The notes beneath the pieces were generated by a model. It saw only the letters and a program-made list of their open reading frames with translations, was not told where the DNA came from and did no database searches. From Bolinopsis microptera (Eukaryota > Ctenophora > Tentaculata > Lobata > Bolinopsidae), in assembly GCF_026151205.1 (NCBI RefSeq), contig NC_087074.1, positions 992,001 through 1,056,000 of the forward strand: a stretch of DNA of 64,000 bases. The letters are read 5' to 3'. Shown piece after piece: positions 10,852 through 23,620 of the stretch (positions are counted from its first letter, which is position 1; every line of letters begins with the position of its first letter). Made by a program: the position numbers and the translations under genes.

Positions 10852-11503
10852 ACAAAGTTACAGCTAATTTAGTGATGTAAACACTCGTCGCAATATACTG
10901 GAATTGAATCGAGCGCGTTACTATGGTTACTGCGCGTTGATATGGTTACTAGATTTAGATTAGATTCATCGTTTTAGCGCGCGTAGCATGTAGCATTATT
11001 ACAATTCTATCATATTGTCATATTATTATTAGATGCACGAGTTTAGCTGCATTTTACATTTAATTTCAGGAATCTGCAAGATTTGTAATCGATTAGATAA
11101 CATTTAATTTCGTTCTTCATTCCTTGCTTGGCGGTCCTCATTTATGTATGTATTTTTACCTGGGAGCGGGAACTCCAGGCTACGCTTTTCATTAACCGGG
11201 ATGTAATTTTCATAAACCGATTAGAGTTTAGTCAGTATGACATGCTGATCGCCGCCAGACAGTTGAAAATTTGTTTCATACACATAAAATTGATTGTGTC
11301 ATATCTGAGTTCTTGGCTGTATTTCGAAACCTCAGTCAGTTATGGGTTTTTACCGGCCTAAATAAAAAGTCAAGTTTACAGAACATTTCTGGGGAACCTT
11401 ACTATGTGTTTTACTTAACAAGATCAAAGATGCGAAGGTGAGGAAAAGGAAGCGTGCATTCGAGAGCGTATCATTTTGTACATTATATTACCCCGATCTG
11501 AAG

Positions 11504-12332
11504 CAGGAGGTGACCGGGATTGGCAATTTTGAGTTATCCCGGTCCCGGTCAACCGGGTCAAGTCACATTTTTCATCCCGGTCGCGGTCAAATGCTTATTT
11601 ATGATCCCGGTCCCGGTTAATTCAGGATTCTTGGTCCCGGTCAATCACTCAAATTTGCCGGGATTTTGACCGGGATCTTTTACATAATTTCATTCACGGT
11701 GATTTTAAGTTTTTACTTTCATTCATTGTGAATTTCATCTTTAAACAACCTCTGAGCCAAATAAAACAATGTTTAAAATTGCTAAACAAGTTTAGGTAAC
11801 TAATATCGTTACATAACTCATAAGTGCAAACTAACATAAAGTTTTCAACTCGGGCTACGCCCAATTGTCAATTGGAGAATGAAACTGTTGAATAATTTGA
11901 GGGATCATTGACTGAGGAATGAGGAATGAGGGTGAACTTGAGTAATCAGTACATGAACATTATTGGTGTAGTACATTAGGCCCATGCCCCATGTTGACGG
12001 GTTTTTTCTAGTTTTTTCTAATTTAATATTCTAGTTATTACTTATCAAATTGTTCAATTATAATGTAAATGAAAGTTGCAGCTTTCAATATGAGAATACC
12101 AGTTTTGGTCCCGGTCATCCCGGTCAAATCCCGGTCATCCCGAAAAAATTGTATTGTTGGTCCCGGTCCTGGTCCCGGTCCCGGTAAGATAGAAATCCCA
12201 GAAATTATTGGTCCCGGTCCCGGTCACGGTAAATTGATAATCTCAGTCCCGGTCCCGGTCCCGGTCAAGTCACATTTTGTATCCCGGTCCCGGTCCCGGT
12301 CAGGCCTAAAATCATGTCCCGGTCACCTCCTG
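11504..12332. mobile_element. 829-bp hAT-type MITE with CCCGGT subterminal repeats
   Basis: The ends are CAGGAGGTGACCGGGA and its exact reverse complement. ATCTGAAG is duplicated at 11496-11503 and 12333-12340. An 8-bp duplication and a CAGG start are typical of hAT elements. Many copies of CCCGGT (often GGTCCCGGTCCCGGTCA) fill the outer 170 bp on the left and 230 bp on the right, as expected for transposase-binding subterminal repeats but unusually dense. The AT-rich centre has no gene, so the element is non-autonomous. Confidence 0.93.
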
Positions 12333-12944
12333 ATCTGAAGTTTGATGACTAGAAAACAGTGAATACAATTAATGTTTATTAATATTATTATCGAACTTCA
12401 TATTATATTGTTTATCCTAAGTAAAGATCTGATAACTCTACAACAGGGATCGGTTAAACTATAAATGGAAACAATTTAAATACTGAAACATAAACTAGTG
12501 TTAACATATCTATAATACGTTAACTTAAAACTTAATTACATCAACTTGCAAGATTTAAAAAATTTTCCCTATAAAATACAGAGGCAATATCAAATATGGC
12601 ACAGTTCAGTCAAATGAAAAAATCTGTTTGTTGATGGCACTGAAGAATATTTTGAAAAAAGCTACGATGAAAGTTGAAGGAACAGTTAAAGGAACACTAT
12701 ACCAATTTCAGAATGTAAATTTTCGTGTTTAAATATCATACTTTATAAGGTATAAAGTTTCGTATTATTAATCAAAAGTTGGTGTAATATCACACGTAAC
12801 ACGTTTTAGATATTAAACAGAAGAAAGTTTTTTGTCCTAGATCAAGAGCTGCTCATTTCTCACAAGCAGTGTGGTCGGGGTTCTGTTCTTCGATTCTTGC
12901 TGCCTTTGTCTTTCGCACGCAAGTAGGAGTACCCTGAGGATTAG

Positions 12945-13950
12945 AGGCAATAATAATAATAACGCTTTATTTGTATACCGCTTAGGCCGTATAATCAACC
13001 ATGAATTATTAAAATTTTCTAGTTCTACAATTGGAACCTGCGACTTGTTTTGCAGTGAATCACAATCCAGACGAAATGTGTAATTTTAAAAAGTATAGGT
13101 ACACACCTGTCCGTAGTTTCTCGTACATCACGCGTGACGTCCGGCTAGAAGGAGTTTCTCCCAGGTCTGCTGTATAGGAAGAGAGAATGGGAGATGAGAG
13201 CTGTTTGAGCTTTATGACTTCACTTAACAGCCAGAGGTGCCATAAGCTAACTCGTCGTAAATTGCGAGCTCTAGCAGGTATCCTCGGGTGATTGTCAGAT
13301 GAGATGGTGGTCCAAAAGAAACTGCTGGGAGCCTGACAGAAACCCGTATTGCAAGCCCCGAAACGGTGTCAGGTTTGTGACTGAAGATTCTGATCAAGCT
13401 CAGGGTTGAGTCTACACAGTGTCGCCACTTGCCGATGCCAGTTGATGCGACAGGACACTGATTTAAGTGGGAAGTTGTGTCTAAGAAACAGCGTGTGGTT
13501 CGGGTGCCGGTTGAACGCATGTAATAGGGAGGGTATATCCGTATTTCGCTGCTAGGAGGTGGTCCGCAGATTGCGTGAAGATGCCTACTTTTAAACCTAT
13601 CAATAGGTTCAATAGGTAGGTGCTAGTGATGCAGTCCTTGACCCGGAAGCTAAGGCTTCCCCGTTTCTCGCTCATTTGTGCTCCGATGTTCTTGTGACCT
13701 CTGCAGGGGTCAAGTGCAGGATGAGGGACATGGCCGACCAGGAGAAGGTTGTTTTTGAGAGGTATTTTTATACAGTTTAACTGTATCATTACCCTTGGAA
13801 ATCTCTCGACCCAAACGATGCCAAATTCTGCCTCCGAGCACAAGTACTTTGTAGGGGGTCAGCGAGTCATTTCATGTCTATTGTTCAATGTCGTTGAGTA
13901 CAGGGGAAGTTAGCTGCTGTCTACTGCCGTTATTCTCCAATTCTTAGAGT
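12945..13950 (-). mobile_element. Retroposon with L2/SINE-like tail (minus strand)
   Basis: Read on the minus strand, the 3' end is CGGTATACAAATAAAGCG followed by (TTA)n at 12949-12962. This resembles the '...TATAnAATAAAG plus microsatellite' tails of L2/CR1-type LINEs and their SINEs. An imperfect flanking repeat starting GTCTTTCGCACG is at 12908-12940 and 13953-13985 and could be a worn target duplication. The body is more GC-rich than its surroundings. Open frames inside (13224-13520, 13481-13843) show no recognised domain. Confidence 0.4.
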
Positions 13951-14209
13951 TCGTCTTTCGCACGTGAGTAAGTTTCCTGGGGAAAATAAATAGTCAACCA
14001 AAAATTATTAATAATAAACATAGATGGACTTCCAACAATTATAACCAGTAAATCTGACACCTGCTAGCTGGCGTAAATTTAAAATTTAACACGCAGTGCG
14101 CGCGCCGCGCGCTAAAAATATCTCAAATTTGAAAACTGATGTGGTTTTTACCGAAAATCGAATTCGCGCCAGCCGCAATCAGAAGATGCAGTAGATGAAT
14201 TCATAAATT

Positions 14210-17200
14210 TGGAACATGGGCACATCACAGTATTGGCCGTATTTGAGTGCTGGGAAGGCTCAGTTCGGATTTCTAAGATGGATATGGCCGTAAGCTAGGC
14301 CTAGGAACCATAAAAAGTCGTATAAAACTACCCATGGAATGACCAGAAATGAACGAAAATGAACATTCTTCTCAAAATGCTCAGAATGGTTTAAAATGGG
14401 TCGGAAAGTGTTTATATTAGTCCTAGGACCACTCAAACAAAGTTTGAGAATCATTGCATGTCTAGAACCGATGTTACCAATGTTCCAAAATGTCCCAATT
14501 TTGGCACAATAATCCTCCTGAGAATCCAGATTTTTGGAACACGGGCACATCGAAGTATTGACTGTATTTAAGTGCTGGGAAGCCTCAATTCGGTTTTCTA
14601 AGATGGATGTAGGTAAAAACTAGGCCTAAGAGCCATCAAAACTCAAATAACATTACCCAGGTTCATGGAATGTATGGAAAATGAACAAAAATGAAAATAG
14701 TAGTTGAGATGGTGGAAACATTTGATACAATTTTGGAAACATGCTTTTACAGCCGTATTTATGCTTGTACTGACTTGGACACGTTCATAAAAAGGTGGCA
14801 CTAGAGATTGATTTTTCACTGCCAAAATTGTGTGAAGCATTTTAAAATACTTGTATCTCAAGGAGTATGCTATGAAAGTTAACCAAATTTTAATGTGGTC
14901 CAAAAAGATTCAAATGTCACATAATAAAGTCATTCATCTCTTTATATCTGTTAATTGTGCAGATATGAGCCAGAAATCACAAAATATTCATTTCTTGCAC
15001 CTCTAATGATGAATTTACATTCTGTGAGTGTGTCCTGCTTCTCAATGTGATTATTGAACCTTTTTGAGATAGCTGAGTGTTAAAAGTGCAAAGAATCACC
15101 GGTTAAATGTGGAGTTACGATGCAATTATCACATACAGGGTTAATTCTGACTAAGTATTTTAGAATGATGAATGTGATATGAATATCAACGGAATGATTG
15201 TAACAATGAACTCTATCAATCACAATTATATCATGCTAACTAATATTTAGAGAATTTAGATGGTTAAAAGTGCCATAATGAGTCAAAAATCACATAAATG
15301 AGCATGTATTGAAATTATGCTGTATCAGGGGAATGTATCACTTTTTGGCTCTATATCAGGTTGGTATTCATAGTAAATCTGCAGTAATTTGTTGGGACAC
15401 TGCACTTGTTTATGGTCATGGAGAAGTTCGTTATTAGAGTAATAGTGGAATCAATAATCACAAAACACTGATTTTAAACTGATTAAACTAGGCAAGTACT
15501 TTTACTACTCAAGCCATGATAATTTTGTCTCCATACTGTGACAAATGAATCAATCAGTTACGTATAATACTTAATTGAATTTTTGAAATGTGATTATCGA
15601 TTCATTACCTTTCTTTTCAAAATGTCATTACAACTTGAACATTACATATGATTCAATTGTCATACTTTTAAGAAAATTACATAGTTGGTAGCCAGATTTG
15701 TGTGATTTTTGAATCATTTAACCACCCAGATCAAAAATTATCGCTCAAAGGCCTTCAATATGGTATAAGCTTAGACATGGATTCAAAAATCACATAATAA
15801 GAACCATAGAATGGATATATGTTGTCATATTGTGCACTTAATTTAAGGCTTACTATAGTGAGACTTAATAGCGCACCAATAACGAAAATGTGATTTTTGA
15901 ATCATATTAACTGGTTTTAATACTATTTAATACTATTTTGTACCCTAAAAAATGATAGAAAGCCAATAAAAACGTAAGATGATTCAATAATTACTGCTCA
16001 AAATAGGCTCATTTCCAATGTTTAAGTTGTGATTTTTGAATCATTTTGGCACCAATAACAATTTCAGATAAGACATTTTATTCCTTACATGCATTATAGT
16101 CACCATATCAATTTTGGCGTCTTTGTGAATAGTATTTTTCAGATTATCTAGTGTTGATTCATCTTGCATTTCTAATTGTGTGATTTTTGAATCATTGGCA
16201 CACAAATAACGATAACTCCTGTGATATAAGCACTACAGACTCCGTGATTTCAGGATCATGAAATTTAATCGAATTTCTAAAGGTATAGATAGATATATCA
16301 ACCAACAAAGAGCAATGACCATTTTTAAAACTCATTTAAAAAAAATCAATCTCTAGTGCCACCTTTTTTTGAACGTGTCCACTTGGAATCTATCTGGTAT
16401 GGTAGAAGGACACATGTACTAACATTTCCAGCCACTTAGAAGTGCAAAATACTCCCCTGGTTCATGGAATGAATGAAATGAACACAAAATGAACATTTTC
16501 CTAGAATCCCCTGAATTGGGCTAAAACCAATTGGAATCGGTCGGTATTGATACCAGGAGTGTCCCTGAGAAGTTTGGTGTGCCTAGCATGTTCAGAAAGG
16601 GCTCTGGGGCAATGTTTCTATTTTGGTTTCAGAGTAGTTGAGATGGTGGAAACAATTGACACAAATTTAGAAACATGCTTTTTAGCGGTAATTATGCCTG
16701 GACTGGCATGGAATCGATATGGTATGGTAGAGGGGCATATTGTTTACTAACATGTTCAGCAACTCAGAAGTTTTTTTCTTTGACATGTAATACTCCACCG
16801 AAGGGATAGGGTGCGTCAAGAATCATCCAGTTTCACATCGAAAGCACTATTTTCACACATCAAATTGTGACATTTTTTGTTCAACTTTAAAAAAACCTTT
16901 TTAGTGCAAAATGATCCCCTGGTTCATGAAATGAACAAAAATGAACTTTACCCTAAAATCGCCTAAACTGAGTTGAAGGCGATCAGAATCGATTGGTATC
17001 GATACCAGGAGTGTCCTTGAAAAGTTTGGTGGCCCTAGCATCCTCAGAAAAGGCTTTGTGGGCAATGTTCCATTTTGGTTTCAGAGAAGTTGGGATTCTG
17101 GAACAGAATTGAGACAAATTTGGAACAGGCTTTTTGGGCAGTAATTATGCCTTGGCTGACTTAAAATCGATCTGGTATGGTGGAGGGGTATATTAACTAC

Positions 17201-17215
17201 ATTTTTGGGTGTTTT
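14210..17215 (+). repeat. Degenerate tandem repeat block, split by a transposon
   Basis: Blocks recur in order: GGGCACATC...GTATTGNC at about 14220 and 14545; TTCATGGAATG...ATGAAC near 14330, 14658, 16459 and 16920; GATACCAGGAGTGTCC at about 16549 and 17002; and AATTATGCC...GATCTGGTATGG at about 14757 (interrupted), 16690 and 17140. Unit spacing is about 310-470 bp and copies are well diverged. A 1.6-kb element interrupts one unit at 14777-16380; the sister units show the uninterrupted sequence. Confidence 0.7.
14777..16380. mobile_element. 1.6-kb TIR element with 4-bp target duplication
   Basis: The left end GGACACGTTCATAAAAAGGT and the next 20 bp recur in reverse complement at 16341-16380 with about one mismatch. 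ACTT flanks it at 14773-14776 and 16381-16384. Removing the element restores a tandem-repeat unit matching its sisters near 16697 and 17148. The interior is AT-rich and has no gene. It carries many copies of TGTGATTTTTGAATCA or its reverse complement; perfect 14-mers TGATTTTTGAATCA begin at 15703, 15891, 16030 and 16181. The superfamily is uncertain: 4-bp duplications occur in several DNA transposon groups. Confidence 0.85.
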
Positions 17216-19290
17216 CAAATTAAAGATTTCAAAGCCAGATTTTCGGCTTAAGTTGGCTGGGACATGCCCAAATTGTATATGCTTTGATCGTGATCGGGTT
17301 TTCAAAAATAAACGATTTACCTTTCGCATATGATGGACTTTTTCCCGAAGAAGGTGGGTATTTTATCCTTGTAGTTTTCCAGAGAAGGACGTAGTCTTTT
17401 CCACATCTCTGTCATCAGAGAAGTCCTCTCGATTAAAACGGTCCCTGTTTGGCACTCCTGAGATAATTGACTGTCTTATACACAATGGTTTTACCGTTTA
17501 CAACATTTGCAGTAATATTTATTACCGAATTTAATTAGAATTTAACCCATACATTTTAAACACATGAACTGCTGTATCAGTAACCATCAAAATAGAGACA
17601 AACCTATGAATTTGATGTTTATCTTGTTAAGTGGGAGGTTAACCTCTTCTTGACACAAAATACCCAGTCGTCTCCTGAGATCTCCGACATGACAGAGGAA
17701 GCTACTGTCGAGTTCGATATTACAGCTAACCTAAGATAGTCAAACTGAGTGGGATCAATTTTAAGCATTACAAATCAGCAGTTATCAAGCAACTGTGATG
17801 AAAGAGCCATTATTGAAATGTAAGGCAGATCTAGAGCTAGGAATGTGTTTCGGGGCATCAAAGAATAAGTATCTGTGTACTGTTCTTTACCATACCATTT
17901 AAACGATTTAATACATGGAAGTATCACAATAATATACTTTTTCAAAAACATAAACACGTTTAAAAAAAGGCTCGAATGGGTTATCGATATTTCCATATAA
18001 TGCAGAATTGAAATAATCTGTTTAGGAGTAATACGTTCAAATTCGATCCTGATCTACAAAAGAGTAACATGATAGCAGAATCCGCTGTGCTTTTCTATAC
18101 TAGAACAAGTTTTAGTAGTCTCCAGCACATCACAGCTTAAAGGCAGTAACACTAAATCGATTACATTAAATAACCTCTTAAGATCATTTAGTAACATCTG
18201 TATTTCAATGTGCAACGAAACAGCTTCTATACTACTTTACTACTTCTATACTACTTTACTATCAACTAGATATACGGTTTGAGCATTGAAGCTCTATGCT
18301 GTGAGCAGCAACGAAAAGAGATGGGATTGCAATATATCGACTCACTTGTGAAAATAATGATTAAATCTCAAATCTCCTAATATAATACGATAATTACGAT
18401 TTCTAACTGCGCGGCGTAGTGCGTACTTTGAAATCCAAATAAAAATTATTTTTGATCAAAATATTGGAAAACAAAATTACAACATGATTCTAATCTTGTG
18501 TAAAAAAATGTGATAAACAATATGCTGTTAAAAACTTTCGTGAAAAATTTTAAAGAGCATGATTTCCACCCGATTATGTGAAGTTATCATTTTTATGACT
18601 TTTACAGGTTATATTTTTTGTCAAGAGCTTAGCCATTTGTCAAAATTTAGGTCATGGTATCATGTTATGTGACTATACAATGAGATTATAATCCGTTGAT
18701 GTATAATATCTTGGAGTTTATCAGGGGATAAAATTATTTGTAGGTTTATAAACTACCAAAACGCGCGCTGAGTTGGACTCGTTGTATAATAAAAATGTAT
18801 AACTATCAGTACATGATACACGATAACGTAAAACTATATAAATCGATAACATATAAGATCAAATAAACCATATGGTACCAAGTTACATTAATTGATGAAA
18901 TCTTTCCATGTTTTAGAATGAAAATCCATACACAAATATTCCTAGCTTTAAGTATGACACACATTATTACATGATAACGAATTGATTTAACGCGCATATG
19001 CAAAATATATTGTAATTGTATAAGAATCGACCTTGTTTTTTAAAGATTAGTCATTTAAAGTATCGATGAGAAAATCCCTGTACAAATAGCTTCTACTTAT
19101 AATCCGATAATTTATGTTGTATGATGCAATGAAAATACTCATACCGCGCGCGCAGCTTGAACTACGACATACGCAAGCGTTCAGTTGCAAATTATAAGGT
19201 CTACCGAAGTTTGTAGGGCGCGAAAAATTTTATGTTGACGTGCTCGCGCATTCTGAGTAGTCAGCTTGCGTTGGGTTTCCAGTTCCCGCT
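17216..19290. other. AT-rich filler inside TIR-A, no gene seen
   Basis: I see only short frames without recognisable domains, a few simple AT repeats, and an 'actactttac' duplication near 18230-18255. It belongs to the part of TIR-A missing from the short copy. Confidence 0.5.
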
Positions 19291-19340
19291 CTCATAAGCG
19301 ATTCATCAAGATCGCTTTTTCCATGGGATTTATTTTCGTT

Positions 19341-19376
19341 GACTTACATATTGACTTACATATTGACTTACATATT
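19341..19376 (+). repeat. 12-bp tandem repeat, three copies
   Basis: GACTTACATATT is repeated three times. The short TIR-A copy has a single unit at about 49780-49791, so the array expanded in, or was lost from, one copy. Confidence 0.8.
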
Positions 19377-20396
19377 GCGTAGTCTGAACTCTGATATCAT
19401 TTAATTTCCCGAAGCTGCAAGATTTTGCAGTTTTTATACAGACATAAAATAGAATTAAAGTCGATATACCAAGCGCTTAATGGCCGTTGCAATCAATAAA
19501 TCAATTTTATATTCGAGAAACTCTTCAGTCTCGTCTAATAGACAATGTCCTTGGCAACACGATTTACCGTAATATATGTAGAGGCTGGAACTAGGGGGTG
19601 CACGATAAAAATAAACTTGCTCGGATTTTCAAAATTTTTGTACCATTGTTTTCTAGAGACTGTGAGAATTTTCACAGTATCAAATTTTTTATACTTTTTT
19701 GGAATGATCAGTGAGCTTCGCCTAGGTGCCATATTTGATGGTGCGCGGCTTTTGGAGCAAAATTAGGTGTAAAAGTCGCGTAATTTGACGAAATTCGTTG
19801 ATTTTTGTCATATTATTCTGTCATATCTTCGGTTCCTGAACATGAATCATGCTGAAAATTTGTCAGAACCTTCCAATCATACTTAACTACCGAACCTAAT
19901 TTAGTTGGGAGAGATTGGTCTTGATTAAGAGGTCTAAAAATGACAAAATAGGTATAAATTCTTTGATAACTCAAATTCTGACCATCGAAATTGCTCAAAC
20001 TAAATTAGGTTCAGTAGAACATAAGTGTTTACGTAAGCTGACCAAATTTCAACAAAATTGTTATATGGGAAGTATTATAACTTCTCGATTGTTTTCAAAA
20101 TAATGTGCTGGCCGAAATAAGAGCTAAAAAACCATTCAATGGTCAGCGCGCGCGTCTTACTGTCGATGGCGCACTGCCTACTGGAACAAGTTTGTAATGT
20201 TGGCGGGGACTAGCTCATGAACTATGTTGTTGAGTGCCATAATTTCGTTGACTTTTTCCGCAAAGTGCCCCTTGAAAACATCATATACTAGTAAAGTTTC
20301 TGTGCCTCCGACGGCTCTTACTAATTCGCTCGCCCAAAAATTTCACGTGACTTTGGTTTTTATGGTTTTGCAGCCGTACAAAACGGTTTTACATAA

Positions 20397-20430
20397 ACCC
20401 TAATCGCAACCCTAACCCTAACCATAACCC
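20397..20430 (+). repeat. Short telomere-like CCCTAA stretch
   Basis: The run AACCCTAACCCTAACCATAA with flanking degenerate units holds about four CCCTAA-like repeats inside TIR-A. It is too short to be a telomere and may be a healed break or chance. Confidence 0.4.
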
Positions 20431-21849
20431 GACAGACCAAGGAGAACCTTTCCGTCGTTAACTTACGGCGCAATAAATTTCTCATAGTTGTCATATTCTG
20501 GACAAAAAGTTCGAATTTTTGAAAAAATTCAACGGACTTTAACTTGGACGGACCTTAAATGAACGGACTTTATTTGAACGGACATTGAGATGAACGTTAA
20601 GGCCTCCAGCGTTCAATTAATGTCCGTCCAAATAAGGTCCGATAAGGTAACACTATAGAGTACAATTTAAGAAGGTGTACAAGTCGAAAATGGTATTCGC
20701 ACTTGTGGTGAAAAATTCCGCAGGTATTTTTACTGCAGTTGGGGTTATGTTGTTAATATAATGGCGCTTTTAAAGTAAATTTACTTTAAATTTTAGCAAG
20801 CGTTTTTTGCGTTTTGTTGTATTTTTTATTGTCGCTTAACCTCTGACATTCACTGGACACTGTAAAGTGTAAATAAATTTTACCTTTATTGTTTGAGGCT
20901 AGCTTCAGCACAACTTGAACTATACTCACCGCGATTAAATACCAAATAAAGCGTCGTTCACATATTACGTAATCACTGACGGGGAGGGGAGGCGTTTAGA
21001 AATGATTACGCTAGTGTAATTTTAACACGATAGCTAATAGCTACGCGTAAAACTGATTATGGAGGGGGAGGGGTTATAAATTTTCCAAAAAGTGATTACG
21101 TAATAATATATATGAACAACACCTTATTATTTGTTACGGTGACTTGTCCGATGGCACTGCCCGTCACTTGCCAAGTCACATATCCGGCACTCAGGCGTCA
21201 CTGTTTTGGCATTGTTCTGTCATATTCATTGTACTACTTTATTGTATTTTGATTCGGTCAGTAATATATTATTATGTTACACTGTCGAACTTTGATGCAG
21301 GTTCTGTTCCGTTCTGTTATCTAACTGCAGTTGACTGCGCTTGTTCGGTTATCTAACTGCAGTTGTCTGTGCTTGAGATTTAATGAACTATTTTTTACTG
21401 CAGCTGATAATATGCAGTTAATCTAGCAATAGTACCATGAAATTATAGATTTGAAGCTCTTACGGTGCCCATACCTTGATCTTAACGAAATTGAGGGACG
21501 AATGCTTTCGACATTGTTCTTTTTCCCACGGAGGGAGTTCAATCAAAAGTTTACTTAGGGAGTCTGAAATCGGGATTAAGTTTCACATTTCAGGCAGTTT
21601 GCCCTAATCTTATTCAGTTGAATTTAATGTTTTTAAAACTTTGCTCCAATCGGATTAGCAATGCTAATGAAACTGTGAAACTTTGAAAACTGTGAAACTG
21701 TTTACTTAGTAACTAGTGTACCAAACCTCCCTCCTAATATTACAGTAATGATAATATTGTAATATATGGTCTTCAGTGTACATAAAAGGAGCGTAGTAAT
21801 ACAGAATCTATATTTTTTAATGTTGTCATAGGGTGGCAAGTCCCCATAC

Positions 21850-21880
21850 ATCGTGGTCCGGTAGTTTCATCACGTCCTTA
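21850..21880 (-). repeat. 30-bp inverted motif, right member (left arm)
   Basis: Reverse complement of the motif at 8344-8374, reading CGTGGTCCGGTAGTTTCATC and then ACGTCCTTA. See that entry for the interpretation as a possible terminal inverted repeat. Confidence 0.5.
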
Positions 21881-23431
21881 TATATCAATGTTTGTGTACT
21901 TTTCCGTAAAAATTGACCTTATCATTAGTCGATACATTGCAATAATTGCAACCGCCCTCACAAATAACCAGAATGGAGGAGAGAACTATAAATAAATGTA
22001 ATTCTACCATCATGCACTCATTAAACTCTGAGTATTATTTCTGTAGACTAGTTTATATTATGACTTTATGATACGACTTTTCATCATATCTTAAATTTTT
22101 CTGTCCAGCGTTAAGTTAACATAACTTGAGGATTGTAAATCTTCTCCGTACCCTCCTTGCTGGTGTCATGAAACTATTTGATATATTTTCTCGTATGTAT
22201 TAAATTCGCATTCTTTTACTTATTCGTTAAACAACATGTCATTATAATATTTGGCATCCTATTATATCCCATCTAATTTATTAATTTCGATTTAGCATAT
22301 TTTAACCCTATAAGCAAGGTCTTCTTCGGAGTAGGAATAATAAGGAATGGTCAACACTCCACTTTTTTGAGAATTGAAGTAGTCCTTACATCACACCATT
22401 AGTAATTGCTGTTGTTCAGTATTATATAGGCTAAAATAGTGACAAACTGATGAGCTTTTCATTCAAAAATTAAGATCGCATAGGGTGACTCTAGGTGATA
22501 TAACATAAATAGAAACGTGCGGAAACCATACAAATTCCGGTTGCAGAGCTTAATTATTGCAGCACGAACTACTACTGTCAAGCTATGAGTATGAGTATTA
22601 GTAGTAAGCTATGAGTATGCTAATCTAGATATTTGAATTTTGACAAATCCTCTCTAAATCGGATCTGTCAACATCGCTAACCTCCCTCCTCTGATTCAGC
22701 GATCAGACGAGGACAGTAGCAGTTGCAACGTGTCAGTTTTAAGGTTTTCTTGCTCACAATCGTTTTGTCAGATATCGTTTTAGGTTATATTAAACAATAT
22801 TGCCTCAGAATTCCTCAGATATTGATCTGACCTTGACCTGAATAATTAGATACTTTTATAGGAAAGTAAAGTAGGATAGACTCCTGGGATTTCTGAAGCA
22901 TATCAAGTTAGTAATGGAAATTTGTTAAATTCCTGACTCCCCAAGATAGACGAACTTTATTTGATACCTTTAGTTTGTATCATAATATTATTCCACTATT
23001 TCCAAAGAGCTTCTAAACATTTATCAATCTCCTTTGTCCTTTATCATAAAATACCAGCCCTGTAAGACTTATGACTTTATGATAGCAGGTTAACATTCTT
23101 AACACAGAAACGCCTAATAAACAGTGTCAACATTTTCATTTTTCAATTCCTTCGTTCGTTTTTAGGTTTTGGAGTTCATTTCGAGCACCATCAGCTTACT
23201 TTTCGATTAAATGTTCACACTTCACACTTCACAGATCTTACTTTGCAGCTCACATACCCAATACTCTGAAGGTGTTCACAATTTGACAGAACAATAACCA
23301 GAAGCTCTGGAATCACAGAACAATTACCTGGGTAACTGATCAATAGCTCCAGACTCTGACTCTCTGTTGTGTAAAACTTATAACTTCAAGACGCATATCC
23401 TTCCTATAACTTCACACGCTCTGTCATGATA

Positions 23432-23620
23432 CGAACACTTCACGCCCTATACCATGAAGATCACGCCCGATGCCATGAAGACTTCACGCCCGATGCCATG
23501 AAGACTTCGCGCCCTTTGCCATGAAGACTTCACGCCCTTTGTCATGAAGACTTCACGCCCTAAACCATGTATGATGAATACTTCACACCCTCTACCTTGA
23601 AGACTTCACGCCCTATACCA
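23432..23620 (+). repeat. 23-bp minisatellite, about seven units
   Basis: Units resemble GAAGACTTCACGCCCGATGC followed by CAT, with variants CCCTTTGCC, CCCTATACC and CCCTAAACC. The period is about 23 bp, with one longer unit near 23560. Confidence 0.8.

Larger units (their letters stand above)
9803..20646 (+). mobile_element. TIR-A transposon, long copy (10.8 kb)
   Basis: The left end reads CTTATCGGACCTTATTTGGA and the right end is its reverse complement, with inverted identity of about 34 bp. Inside each end, a GAACGGACATTA-type motif is repeated several times. The corresponding site in the right duplication arm (near 51995-52010) is empty, so this is a discrete insertion. The first 910 bp and last 1.35 kb match the short copy at 48802-51717. 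The 8.6-kb interior (10713-19296) is absent from that copy and is filled with other repeats. No intact transposase is visible. The target duplication is unclear; both sites are TA-rich. Confidence 0.85.
5640..22911 (+). repeat. Left arm of a large inverted duplication
   Basis: The sequence reappears in reverse complement at 46822-55936 with only scattered substitutions and small indels. Examples are 5641-5780 against 55935-55800, 6090-6350 against 55475-55215, 8860-9010 against 52525-52370, and 21100-21400 against 48620-48330. Without the 10.8-kb TIR-A copy (9803-20646) and the 406-bp MITE (9232-9637), the arm is about 6.0 kb. Homology stops at TA dinucleotides at both ends (5640 and about 22911). 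Most of the arm is non-coding. It includes a short CACTCTGCAG-type repeat at 6275-6335 and two inverted 30-bp motifs at 8344 and 21850. Confidence 0.9.

Noticed and set aside
12069-12338. 89-codon frame rich in Gly, Pro and Val
   Set aside because: It is a translation of the CCCGGT array of a hAT MITE.
20397-20430. CCCTAA repeats as a telomere or chromosome end
   Set aside because: Only about four degenerate units, embedded in transposon sequence on both sides.
21144-21356. 70-codon frame shared by both duplication arms (also 48365-48577)
   Set aside because: Conservation is explained by the recent duplication. It begins just inside CpG-poor repeat DNA and has no recognisable domain.
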